Below are positions 26,218 to 33,770 of a DNA stretch of 64,000 nt, in pieces (the first letter of the stretch is position 1; the number at the start of each line of letters is the position of its first letter). Position numbers and translations under genes: made by a program. The notes beneath the pieces were generated by a model, which made no database searches, was not told where the DNA came from, and worked only from the letters and a program-made list of their open reading frames with translations. Source of the stretch: VAXT01 sp035318925 (lineage in GTDB: Bacteria > Actinomycetota > Thermoleophilia > Gaiellales > Gaiellaceae); assembly GCA_035318925.1 (NCBI GenBank), contig DATHDS010000014.1, forward strand, positions 1 through 64,000, given 5' to 3'.

Positions 26218-26592
26218 ATGAGCGAACGAGCGAACAAACGCGTTTTGGTCGTTGCGAACGAGACCGTCGAGGGCGACGTGCTCCACGAGGCGATCGGAAC
26301 AACCGGTGCGGCCGAGGTGCACGTCGTGGCCCCAGCCCTGAACTCGCGCTTGCGCCACTGGTTCTCGGACGAGGACGAGGCGCAGCGCGTGGCGCAGGAC
26401 CGTCTCTCCGCGTGCTTGCAGCGAGTCCGCGAGGCCGGTCTCGATGCCCGGGGCTCGGTCGGCGACGGCGATCCCTTCCAGGCGCTCTCGGATGCGCTGC
26501 GTTTCTTCCCCGCCGACGAGATCGTCATCGCCACGCACCCGGAGGGCCGCTCGCACTGGCTGGCGCGGCACCTCGTCGAGCGCGCTCGCTAG
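26218..26592 (+). CDS. small UspA/Rossmann-like protein of unknown function
   Basis: A 124-residue protein with an N-terminal strand (RVLVVANETVEGDVL) and a later strand (EIVIATHPEGRSHWLARHL), the alternating pattern seen in universal-stress-protein-like or mycothiol-related small Rossmann folds. No ATP-binding glycine motif of UspA can be identified with certainty. It lies between gap and pgk, an unusual position, with about 80-90 bases on each side. Function unknown. Confidence 0.68.
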   Translation: MSERANKRVLVVANETVEGDVLHEAIGTTGAAEVHVVAPALNSRLRHWFSDEDEAQRVAQDRLSACLQRVREAGLDARGSVGDGDPFQALSDALRFFPADEIVIATHPEGRSHWLARHLVERAR

Positions 26593-26685
26593 CGCTTCGC
26601 CCAGCCGATCGTCCACGTCGTGGTCGATGTCGCGAACCACCGCGAGTACGTCGCACTGACCGCCGCTGCATAAGCTCCGGGCGCC

Positions 26686-27729
26686 GTGCAGCGCCCTCGC
26701 TCCGTCCGCCAAGCCGATGTCCCGGGAAAGCGCGTTCTCGTGCGCTCCGATCTGAACGTGCCGCTCGAGGACGGGCGGGTCGCCGACGACACGCGGATCC
26801 GCGCCTCGCTGCCGACGCTCGAGCTCTTGGTGGAGCGGGGCGCCGCTGAGATCGTCGTCTGCTCGCACCTCGGACGGCCGGACGGGGAAGACCCCGCTTT
26901 CTCGATGAAGCCGGTCGAGGCCCGGCTCCGGGAGCTCCTGCCGGACGGCCGGATCCAGGTGCTCGAGAACACGCGCTTCAACCCCGGTGAGAAGGCAAAC
27001 GACGAGGGCTTCGCGCGCGAGCTCGCCGACGGGCGCGACCTCTACGTGAACGACGCCTTCGGCTCCGCGCACAGGGCGCACGCCTCCACCGAGGCCGTCG
27101 CGCACCTGTTGCCCGCCTACGCCGGCCTGCTCCTCGAGCGCGAGCTGGAGCAGCTGGGCCGGCTCCTCGGCGAGGTCGAGCGACCATTCGTGCTCATCTC
27201 CGGCGGGGCGAAGGTGACGGACAAGCTCGGCGTGCTGCGGAACCTCGGCGGCCGCGCCGACGAGGTACTGATCGGCGGCAAGATGGCCGAGCAGTTGCGC
27301 AGCGAGAGCCCGCTCGAGTTCGAGGTCCGGCTTCCGACCGACGTCGTCGCCGCGTCCGATTTCAGCGCATACGCCGAAGCGAAAGTGACGCCGTACGACG
27401 CGCTGCCCGAAGGCTGGCTCGGGCTCGACATCGGCCCCGAGACTCGCGACGCGTTCGTCGAGAGGATCGCCGGCGCCAAGACCGTCTTCTGGAACGGGCC
27501 GATGGGCGTCTTCGAGTGGCCGCGCTTTGCGGAAGGCACGAAGGCGGTCGCCGAAGCCGTCGCCGAGGTGGACGGGTACACGGTCGTCGGGGGCGCCGAT
27601 TCGATCCGCGCGCTCGCCGAGCTCGGGCTCGTCGACGACGTCGACTGGGCCTCGACGGGCGGTGGGGCCGCCCTCGAGCTCCTGGAAGGGAAAGAATTGC
27701 CCGGAGTGGCAGCGATCCCGGAGGCGTAG
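26686..27729 (+). CDS. pgk: phosphoglycerate kinase (short form)
   Basis: A 347-residue phosphoglycerate kinase, which makes ATP from 1,3-bisphosphoglycerate. Substrate motifs VRSDLNVPL, HLGRPDG and LENTRFNPGE, the hinge region ISGGAKVTDKLGVL, and the nucleotide motif FWNGPMGVFE with TGGGAALELLEGKELPG are all present. The protein is about 40-50 residues shorter than usual. The missing parts are loops before LENTRF and after IGGKMAEQL, not catalytic residues. The GTG start follows TAAGCT (26671-26676) by nine bases. The stop is one base before the tpiA GTG. Confidence 0.94.
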   Translation: MQRPRSVRQADVPGKRVLVRSDLNVPLEDGRVADDTRIRASLPTLELLVERGAAEIVVCSHLGRPDGEDPAFSMKPVEARLRELLPDGRIQVLENTRFNPGEKANDEGFARELADGRDLYVNDAFGSAHRAHASTEAVAHLLPAYAGLLLERELEQLGRLLGEVERPFVLISGGAKVTDKLGVLRNLGGRADEVLIGGKMAEQLRSESPLEFEVRLPTDVVAASDFSAYAEAKVTPYDALPEGWLGLDIGPETRDAFVERIAGAKTVFWNGPMGVFEWPRFAEGTKAVAEAVAEVDGYTVVGGADSIRALAELGLVDDVDWASTGGGAALELLEGKELPGVAAIPEA

Positions 27730-27730
27730 C

Positions 27731-28435
27731 GTGCTCATCGCAGGCAACTGGAAGATGTACAAGGGCCCGGCCGAGACGGCCGAGTTCTGCGTCGAGCTGA
27801 AACGGCAGCTGGACGAGCTCGAGGCCGTCGACGTCGCGGTCTGCCCGCCGTTCGCGTCGCTCGCGGTTGCCGTCCAGATCCTCGCCGGGACGGAGATCGC
27901 CGTCGCGGCGCAGAACGTGCACTGGGAGCCGGAGGGCGCGTTCACCGGCGAGGTCTCGGCGTCGATGCTGCTTGAGCTCGGGGTCTACGGCGCCATCGTC
28001 GGCCATTCCGAGCGCCGCCAGTACTTCGGGGAGACCGACGAGATGACCGCCAAGCGCGCGCGGGCCGCCCTCGACGCGGGGCTCTCGGTGATCGCCTGCG
28101 TCGGGGAGACGGACGCCGAGCGCGAGGCGGGGGAGACGGAGGACGTCCTCCGGCGGCAGGTCTCCGTGCTCGAGGCCGACGTCAACCTCGTCGTCGCTTA
28201 CGAGCCCGTGTGGGCGATCGGGACGGGGAAGACGGCGACTCCGGAAATCGCCCAGGAAGCGCACGCCTTGATCAAGAGCCTGCTCGACGTCCCGGTCCTC
28301 TACGGCGGGTCCGTGAAGCCCGAGAACGCGGCGGAGATCCTCGCCCAGCCGGCCGTGGACGGCGCGCTCGTCGGCGGCGCCTCGCTCGACGTGGAATCGT
28401 TCGGCGCGATTTGCCTCGCAGCTTCCCGCTCGTAG
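27731..28435 (+). CDS. tpiA: triose-phosphate isomerase
   Basis: A 234-residue TIM that interconverts dihydroxyacetone phosphate and glyceraldehyde-3-phosphate. Active-site residues are Lys in GNWKMYK, His in GHSERRQYFGE, and Glu in AYEPVWAIGTGK. The phosphate-binding GGSVKPENA and LVGGASLD close the barrel. Its length is slightly below the usual 245-255. The GTG at 27731, one base after the pgk stop, gives the exact family N-terminus. The 3' end overlaps gpmI. Confidence 0.95.
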   Translation: MLIAGNWKMYKGPAETAEFCVELKRQLDELEAVDVAVCPPFASLAVAVQILAGTEIAVAAQNVHWEPEGAFTGEVSASMLLELGVYGAIVGHSERRQYFGETDEMTAKRARAALDAGLSVIACVGETDAEREAGETEDVLRRQVSVLEADVNLVVAYEPVWAIGTGKTATPEIAQEAHALIKSLLDVPVLYGGSVKPENAAEILAQPAVDGALVGGASLDVESFGAICLAASRS

Positions 28436-29862
28436 CGATCGTCATCCTGGACGGGTGGGGCCTTGCGCCGCCCGGGCCCGGGAACGCGGTCGAGCTCGCC
28501 GACACCCCGGTCTTCGACCGCCTGTGGGCCGAGTATCCGCATACGACGCTCGAGGCCTCCGGGGAGGCGGTCGGCCTCCCGCCCGGGCAGATGGGGAACT
28601 CGGAGGTCGGTCATCTCACGATCGGCTCCGGGCGCGTGCCCCTCCAGGACCTGATGCGCGTGAACAAGGCGATCGAGGACGGCTCGTTCTTCGAGATCCC
28701 GGCGCTCGTCAGCGCGTTCGAGCGTGGCGAGAACGTCCATCTGCTCGGGCTCGTCTCGTACGGCGGCGTGCACTCGCACATGAGCCACCTCCAGGCGCTG
28801 CTGCGCTTCGCGCCCGACAAGACGTGGATCCACGCGTTCACCGACGGCCGTGACGTGTCCCCGACGTCGGCCGTCAAGGACCTCGCCGAGCTGCCGGCGG
28901 AGAGGATCGCCACCGTCGCCGGCCGCTACTACGCGATGGACCGCGACAAGCACTGGGACCGAACCGACAAGGCCTACGAAGCCATCGTCCACGGCGAAGG
29001 CGTCCAGGGGACAGACCCCGTGCAGGAAGTGCGACGAAGCTACGACGCAGGTGTGACCGACGAGTTCATCGTGCCCGTGGTGCTCGAGGGCCGGCCGCGG
29101 CTGGGCCCGCAGGACTCGGCGATCTTCTTCAACTTCCGGCCCGACCGCGCGAGGCAGTTGACGGAGCGCCTGCTCGCCGCGCACTTCGACGTGACGACGA
29201 TGACGCGCTACCAGGACGACTTCGACTGCCCCGTCGCCTTCGCGGAGCACGAGCTCACGGAGACGATGGCCGAGGTCTGCGCCGAGCACGGCATCCGGCA
29301 GCTGCACGTGGCCGAGACCGAGAAGTACGCGCACGTCACGTACTTCTTCAACGGCGGCCGGGAGGACGAGTGGGCCGGCGAACGGCGCATCCTCGTACCC
29401 TCGCCCCGCGACGTCCCGAGCTACGACCTGAAGCCCGAGATGTCGGCCGCGCAGGTCGCCGAGGAGTTCGACCGCGCGCTGGCCGAGGACGGCTACGGCT
29501 TCGCCGTCGTCAACGTCGCGAACCCGGACATGGTCGGGCACACGGGGTCGATTCCCGCGGCGATCAAGGCGGTCGAGGCGGCCGATGCCGCGCTCGCGAC
29601 CATTCTGGCGGCGGTCGAGCGAGAGGGAGGAATCGCGCTCGTGACCGCGGACCATGGAAACGCCGAAGAGCTGCTCGACGCCGATGGCCGACCGCAAACC
29701 GCACACACGTCGAACCCCGTGCCGCTGATCGTGACCGACCACGATGTTTCGTTGCCGGAGGGCGGGGAGCTCAGCGATCTCGTTCCCACAGCAATTTCCC
29801 TGCTAGGCCTTGCAAAACCTTTACAGATGTCGGGCCACAATGTGACGGTCGAGAGCAAATAG
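28411..29862 (+). CDS. gpmI: 2,3-bisphosphoglycerate-independent phosphoglycerate mutase
   Basis: A 483-residue iPGM that converts 3- to 2-phosphoglycerate using two metal ions. The alkaline-phosphatase-like core shows ILDGWG, the phosphoryl-accepting Ser64 in MGNSEVGHLT, TDGRDVSP, and ALVTADHGNAEE. It is somewhat shorter than the usual 510 residues. The first plausible start is TTG at 28411, 25 bases inside tpiA, which gives MPRSFPLVAIVILDGWG; later codons would remove the first strand. A phosphate-transfer step here completes the gap-pgk-tpiA-gpmI set. Confidence 0.94.
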   Translation: MPRSFPLVAIVILDGWGLAPPGPGNAVELADTPVFDRLWAEYPHTTLEASGEAVGLPPGQMGNSEVGHLTIGSGRVPLQDLMRVNKAIEDGSFFEIPALVSAFERGENVHLLGLVSYGGVHSHMSHLQALLRFAPDKTWIHAFTDGRDVSPTSAVKDLAELPAERIATVAGRYYAMDRDKHWDRTDKAYEAIVHGEGVQGTDPVQEVRRSYDAGVTDEFIVPVVLEGRPRLGPQDSAIFFNFRPDRARQLTERLLAAHFDVTTMTRYQDDFDCPVAFAEHELTETMAEVCAEHGIRQLHVAETEKYAHVTYFFNGGREDEWAGERRILVPSPRDVPSYDLKPEMSAAQVAEEFDRALAEDGYGFAVVNVANPDMVGHTGSIPAAIKAVEAADAALATILAAVEREGGIALVTADHGNAEELLDADGRPQTAHTSNPVPLIVTDHDVSLPEGGELSDLVPTAISLLGLAKPLQMSGHNVTVESK

Positions 29863-29887
29863 CGGGTTATACTCGGCCACTCCTTAG

Positions 29888-30481
29888 ATGCCCCTTCAGC
29901 AGCCTGATTTCGGCGTATTGAGGAAAGCCCAGCGCGGCGACGAGCGGGCTTTCACGCTGATCGTGCGCGCGTATGAGGTGCCGGTCTTCAACTACGTCCT
30001 CCGCCTCGTGGGCAACCGATCGCTCGCAGAGGATCTGACGCAGGAGGTCTTCCTCCGCGTCTTCCAGGGGCTCCCCAAGTTCTCGCTGCGCTCGAAGTTC
30101 ACGACCTGGCTCTTCCAGGTCGCGAAGAACCGGGTGCTCGACGAGTTGCGCGCGAACGAGCGCAGGCCGCACCTGACCCTGGCGCTCGAAGACGTTCCGC
30201 CGCTCGAGGTCGTCGATGCTCCCTTCGAACGCGTCGAGGCGGTCGACGCTGTCTGGCGCTCGGTCGGGAACCTCACCGTCGACCTGAAGATGGCGCTCCT
30301 GCTGCGCGACGTCGTCGGCCTCTCGTACAACGAGATTGCCGACTCGCTCGAGATCACGCTCGCGACCGTCAAGTGGCGCATCTACAAGGCGCGGGAAGAG
30401 GTTCAGATCGCGCTGGCCAGTGAGGGCATCACCTTCGGCGAGGAGAAGAAGGACGCTTCCGCCGAATTGACCACGGCTTAG
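29888..30481 (+). CDS. ECF-type RNA polymerase sigma factor
   Basis: A 197-residue sigma-70 family factor of the extracytoplasmic function class. Region 2 includes AEDLTQEVFLRVFQGLPKF followed by FTTWLFQVAKNRVLDE. Region 4 has MALLLRDVVGLSYNEIADSL and the recognition helix ATVKWRIYKARE. No anti-sigma factor gene is adjacent, which is unusual for the class. A TATACT box at 29868-29873 overlaps the end of gpmI, giving a leader of only about eight bases. The stop shares TTAG with the converging phosphoesterase gene. Confidence 0.9.
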   Translation: MPLQQPDFGVLRKAQRGDERAFTLIVRAYEVPVFNYVLRLVGNRSLAEDLTQEVFLRVFQGLPKFSLRSKFTTWLFQVAKNRVLDELRANERRPHLTLALEDVPPLEVVDAPFERVEAVDAVWRSVGNLTVDLKMALLLRDVVGLSYNEIADSLEITLATVKWRIYKAREEVQIALASEGITFGEEKKDASAELTTA

Positions 30482-31206
30482 GCCCCGTGGGCTAGGCGCT
30501 CGGCGAGCGCTTCGGGCAGCACCCGCTCCCGGATCTCGGCCTGGGTGCGCGCGATGTCGTAGGGAACTCGGCCGAAGCGGGCCTGCCCGGAGGGAAGATT
30601 CAGCTCGAGCCAGGCGGCCCGCGGGTCGCCGTCGCGCGGCTGGCCGACCGAGCCGGGGTTCAGAAGCCAGCGTCCCGTGTCCAGCTCGACCTCCGATCCG
30701 TCGGGCGCGAGGTCGCCCTCGAGTCGTCCGTCGGAGAGCGTGAGCGCGAGCGCGATGTGACTGTGCCCGACGAGGACGACCGGTGCGACCGTCCTCTCGA
30801 GCGCGTCGCGCGCGGTCTCCTCGGTGATCACATATTCCCAGACGGGATCCCTCGGGCTCGCGTGATAGAGCTCGGCCCCTTCGACCTTCGCCTCGGGCAA
30901 GAGACTCTCGAGGTAGGCGCGGTGCTCGTCCAGCAGGACGGTTTGCGTCCAGCGGGCGCTGACCGCCGCGTCCGGGGAGAACTCCTCGAGGTCGAGCCGC
31001 TCGAGGACGCCGAGGTCGTGATTGCCCACGAGGCTGATCGCCGCACGCTCGCGAACGAGCTCGATCACTTCGTTGGGGCGAGGTCCGTAGCCGACGAGAT
31101 CGCCCAGGCACCACAGCGCGTCCGGCGGGTCGGCGTCGATTGCCTCGAGGACGGCCTCGAGCGCGTGTAAGTTCGCGTGGATGTCGGAAATGACTGCAAC
31201 GCGCAA
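30478..31206 (-). CDS. metallophosphoesterase (YfcE/MJ0936-like)
   Basis: A 242-residue phosphodiesterase of the calcineurin-like superfamily. Metal-binding motifs appear in order: VISDIHANLHAL, CLGDLVGYGP, SLVGNHD, LVGHSH, and LNPGSVGQPRDGD. The substrate is unknown. The frame is open to an ATG at 31248, but the TTG at 31206 gives the family start MRVAVISD and has GAGG eight bases upstream. Either start overlaps the divergent protease gene head to head. Confidence 0.85.
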   Translation of the reverse strand: MRVAVISDIHANLHALEAVLEAIDADPPDALWCLGDLVGYGPRPNEVIELVRERAAISLVGNHDLGVLERLDLEEFSPDAAVSARWTQTVLLDEHRAYLESLLPEAKVEGAELYHASPRDPVWEYVITEETARDALERTVAPVVLVGHSHIALALTLSDGRLEGDLAPDGSEVELDTGRWLLNPGSVGQPRDGDPRAAWLELNLPSGQARFGRVPYDIARTQAEIRERVLPEALAERLAHGA

Positions 31207-32419
31207 TGGCTTGTCCTCGCGGGTGACAACGATATCCCTGGTGCTCATGGCGCTGGCGTGGCTAATCGCCGCCCCGCTCCTCTGGCACTCGAAGGTTCCG
31301 GGCGATCTGAAGCTCCCGCACCTCGATCCGCACGACTACTTCAGCGGCTCCGAGCTCACGCGCACCGACCACTACGAACGGTTTCTGCGCATCGATAGCG
31401 TCCTCTCTTTCGTCGCCACGGTCATCGCGCTCCTCCTGCTCATCTGGCGTGCTCCACGCCTGGCCCGGAACACGGGGCTGGGCCCGATCGGCGCCGGGAT
31501 GATCGTCGGGATGGTCACGATCGTCGTCGTCTGGGCGGCGAACCTTCCGTTCGCGGTGGCCGCACACTGGTGGGATCAGCGGTATGGGCTCGCGCACGGC
31601 CCCTGGATCGACTGGTTCCTCCAGCCCTGGGCGGAACTCGGCGGCAAGGTCGTCTTGGTGATGCTCCAGATCGCGGTCGTGATGCTGTTCGCCCGACGCT
31701 ATCCCCGCAACTGGTGGCTCCCGGTGACTCCGATCTTCGTCGGGCTCATCAGCCTCGCGATCTTCGTCTCCCCGTACGTGTTGGCGCTCTCCGTCCATCC
31801 GCCTCAGAGGCCGGAGCTGCGTCAGGACGTGCAGACGCTCGAGCGGCGTGAGGGGATCTCGGGCACGCCGGTCGACGTCGAAAAGGTGAGCAACATGACG
31901 ACGCAGGCGAACGCGTTCGCGACCGGGTTCGGGCCGACGAGGAGGGTGGTTGTCTGGGACACGCTCCTTAACGGCCGCTTCAGCCGCAGCGAGATCCGCT
32001 TCGTCCTGGCCCACGAGTTCGGGCATGTCGCCCGCGGCCACCTGTGGAAGAGCATCGGCTGGGTGGCCCTGTTCGGCTTTCCGCTCGCCTTCGCGCTCGC
32101 CCGGATCACCAGGCGCCGCGGTGGACTCGGTGACCCCGGGGTGCTGCCCTACGGGTTCCTCGTCCTGCTGCTGCTCCAGGTGGCGCTGACGCCGGCCCAG
32201 AACGTCGTCTCACGGCACGACGAGTCCGAGGCGGACTGGATGGCGCTCCAGACGACGCGCGACCCGGCCTCCGGGCGCGGCCTGTTCGAGAAGTTCTCGA
32301 AGGAGGACCTCGCGCAGCCGGACCCGCCCACCTGGTCGTACCTCTTCCTCGAGACGCACCCGACGAGCATGCAGCGGATCGCCATGACCGAGGCCTGGAA
32401 GGACCGGCAGAACCCTTAG
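31181..32419 (+). CDS. M48 family metallopeptidase (Ste24/CAAX protease-like)
   Basis: A 412-residue integral membrane protease. It has several hydrophobic segments before residue 205 and two after the active site, as in Ste24/CAAX prenyl proteases. The zinc motif HEFGH is at about 278-282, and the third ligand is in SEADWMAL near 350. ANAFATGFGPTRRVVVWDTLL is a conserved strand region. The ATG at 31181 follows TAAGTT (31168-31173) by seven bases. A GTG at 31223 is the alternative that would avoid overlap with the divergent gene. Its stop shares TTAG with the next gene. Confidence 0.87.
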   Translation: MSEMTATRNGLSSRVTTISLVLMALAWLIAAPLLWHSKVPGDLKLPHLDPHDYFSGSELTRTDHYERFLRIDSVLSFVATVIALLLLIWRAPRLARNTGLGPIGAGMIVGMVTIVVVWAANLPFAVAAHWWDQRYGLAHGPWIDWFLQPWAELGGKVVLVMLQIAVVMLFARRYPRNWWLPVTPIFVGLISLAIFVSPYVLALSVHPPQRPELRQDVQTLERREGISGTPVDVEKVSNMTTQANAFATGFGPTRRVVVWDTLLNGRFSRSEIRFVLAHEFGHVARGHLWKSIGWVALFGFPLAFALARITRRRGGLGDPGVLPYGFLVLLLLQVALTPAQNVVSRHDESEADWMALQTTRDPASGRGLFEKFSKEDLAQPDPPTWSYLFLETHPTSMQRIAMTEAWKDRQNP

Positions 32420-32730
32420 GAGCCTTCGTCCGGAGGCTTTTCGCGGCCGGGCGTCTCCGGCAAGTTCCGGATCCCTTCCCGGCTGTGCCACTTCGAGTAG
32501 GCGTCGTTCATCGCCTCGAGCAGCTCGCTCATGAACGGCATCGACAGGTTCACCCGGGCGACCACGACGCCGGGCACGTCGCCCTGCTCGACCTCGTGGT
32601 CGATGCGCGCAAAGGTGAGCGTGAACTCGTAGTTCGAGAAGCCGATGTTTGCGAAGTTCGCGTAGACGCCCGCCATCACATCGGGGTCCATGTGGATGTT
32701 GAGCTGTCGCTGCTGGGCGTCGTCGTCCAC
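32416..32730 (-). CDS. DUF3467 domain-containing protein
   Basis: A 104-residue protein matching DUF3467. The core contains VMAGVYANFANIGFSNYEF followed by TLTFARID, then VVARVNLSMPFMSELLEAM. Members are small and of unknown function. The start is GTG, six bases after TATCGT (32742 to 32737). Its first codons GTGGACGAC form an inverted repeat with the first codons of the divergent channel gene. Confidence 0.82.
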   Translation of the reverse strand: MDDDAQQRQLNIHMDPDVMAGVYANFANIGFSNYEFTLTFARIDHEVEQGDVPGVVVARVNLSMPFMSELLEAMNDAYSKWHSREGIRNLPETPGREKPPDEGS

Positions 32731-32735
32731 GCTCT

Positions 32736-32742
32736 TACGATA
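32736..32742. promoter_or_regulatory. overlapping divergent -10 boxes (TACGATA)
   Basis: Only 17 bp separate the DUF3467 start (32730, minus) from the channel gene start (32748, plus). TACGATA gives TACGAT six bases before one GTG and TATCGT six bases before the other. The site is flanked by GTCGTCCAC (32722-32730) and GTGGACGAC (32748-32756), a nine-base inverted repeat that includes both start codons. Confidence 0.62.
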
Positions 32743-32747
32743 TACGC

Positions 32748-33770
32748 GTGGACGACACCTTCTCCGCCAGACGGATGCTGTACGCGCTCCTGGGCGCCGT
32801 CGCCGTCATCACCGGCGGGACGGTTGCCCTGCACTCGGCGGCCGACGAGTCCTGGCTGCAGGCGTTCTACCGCGCCGTCGTCACGAGCTCGCTCACGGGG
32901 CTGGACACGGTGCCGGCCAACACCGCCACTCGGCTGATCACGATCGCCCTCGTCCTCGCCGGACTGACTATCTTTGCCTTCATCGCGACGATCCTCGTCG
33001 AGGCGATCGCTCGCGGAGTCTTCAGTGGCGCACTGGCCGAGCGAAGGAGGCGGCGGACGATCGAGCAGCTCCAGGATCACTACATCATCTGCGGCTACGG
33101 CCGGGTGGGCCGCCGCGTGGCCGAGGAATTCCGTGAATCCGGCGCCAAGTACGTCGTCCTCGACTTCAACCTCGATGCCCTCGAGTTCGCGCGGGAGCAC
33201 GGCGACCTGTTCATCGAGGGCAACGGGACAAAGGACGAGGATCTCGAAGCCACGGGGCTCTCGCGCGCGAAGGGCTTGGTCGCCTCGTCGGACTCCGATG
33301 TCGACAACCTCTACATCACCCTCTCGGCCCGGACTGCGCGGCCGGACCTGCTCATCGTCGCCCGGGCGTCCGATAAGGACGTGGCCGAGAAGCTCCGGCG
33401 CGCGGGCGCCGACCGCGTCGTCCAGCCGTACTTGACCGCCGGCAGGGAAATGGCCGCTCTCGTCCTGAAGCCGCAGGTGGTCGCGTTCATCAATGCCATC
33501 ACCGGTACCGGCGGCGGCGACCTCCAGTACGAAGAGATCGAGGTCGCGGCTGCCAGCGGCCAGGCAGGCAAGACGATTCGCGCTCTCCGGATTCGGCACG
33601 AGACCGGTGCGGTCATCGTTGCGGTGCGAAGACGGGACGGTGCGTTCGACACGACCCCGGACCCCGACGCGGTGTTCGAGGTCGGCGACGTGATGATCGC
33701 CGCGGGCAGCTCGGGCGAGCTGCGGGCGCTCGAAGAGCTCTTCGCGCCTCGAGAAACCGTTGCCGGCTAG
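32748..33770 (+). CDS. two-TM channel with RCK (TrkA-N/TrkA-C) domains, atypical pore
   Basis: A 340-residue MthK-like channel subunit. Two membrane helices (about residues 10-28 and 60-90) flank a pore loop. The RCK N domain shows YIICGYGRVGRRVAEEF and an acidic strand end VVLDFN; a TrkA-C domain forms the C-terminus. The potassium filter normally reads TVGYGD, but here the aligned stretch is SSLTGLDTVP, one residue shorter and without GYG. Ion selectivity is therefore uncertain. It overlaps argS by 11 bases. Confidence 0.82.
   Translation: MDDTFSARRMLYALLGAVAVITGGTVALHSAADESWLQAFYRAVVTSSLTGLDTVPANTATRLITIALVLAGLTIFAFIATILVEAIARGVFSGALAERRRRRTIEQLQDHYIICGYGRVGRRVAEEFRESGAKYVVLDFNLDALEFAREHGDLFIEGNGTKDEDLEATGLSRAKGLVASSDSDVDNLYITLSARTARPDLLIVARASDKDVAEKLRRAGADRVVQPYLTAGREMAALVLKPQVVAFINAITGTGGGDLQYEEIEVAAASGQAGKTIRALRIRHETGAVIVAVRRRDGAFDTTPDPDAVFEVGDVMIAAGSSGELRALEELFAPRETVAG

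Noticed and set aside
28300..29742. A 480-codon antisense frame opposite gpmI
   Set aside because: The sense strand encodes a complete phosphoglycerate mutase; the antisense frame has only low-complexity charged sequence.
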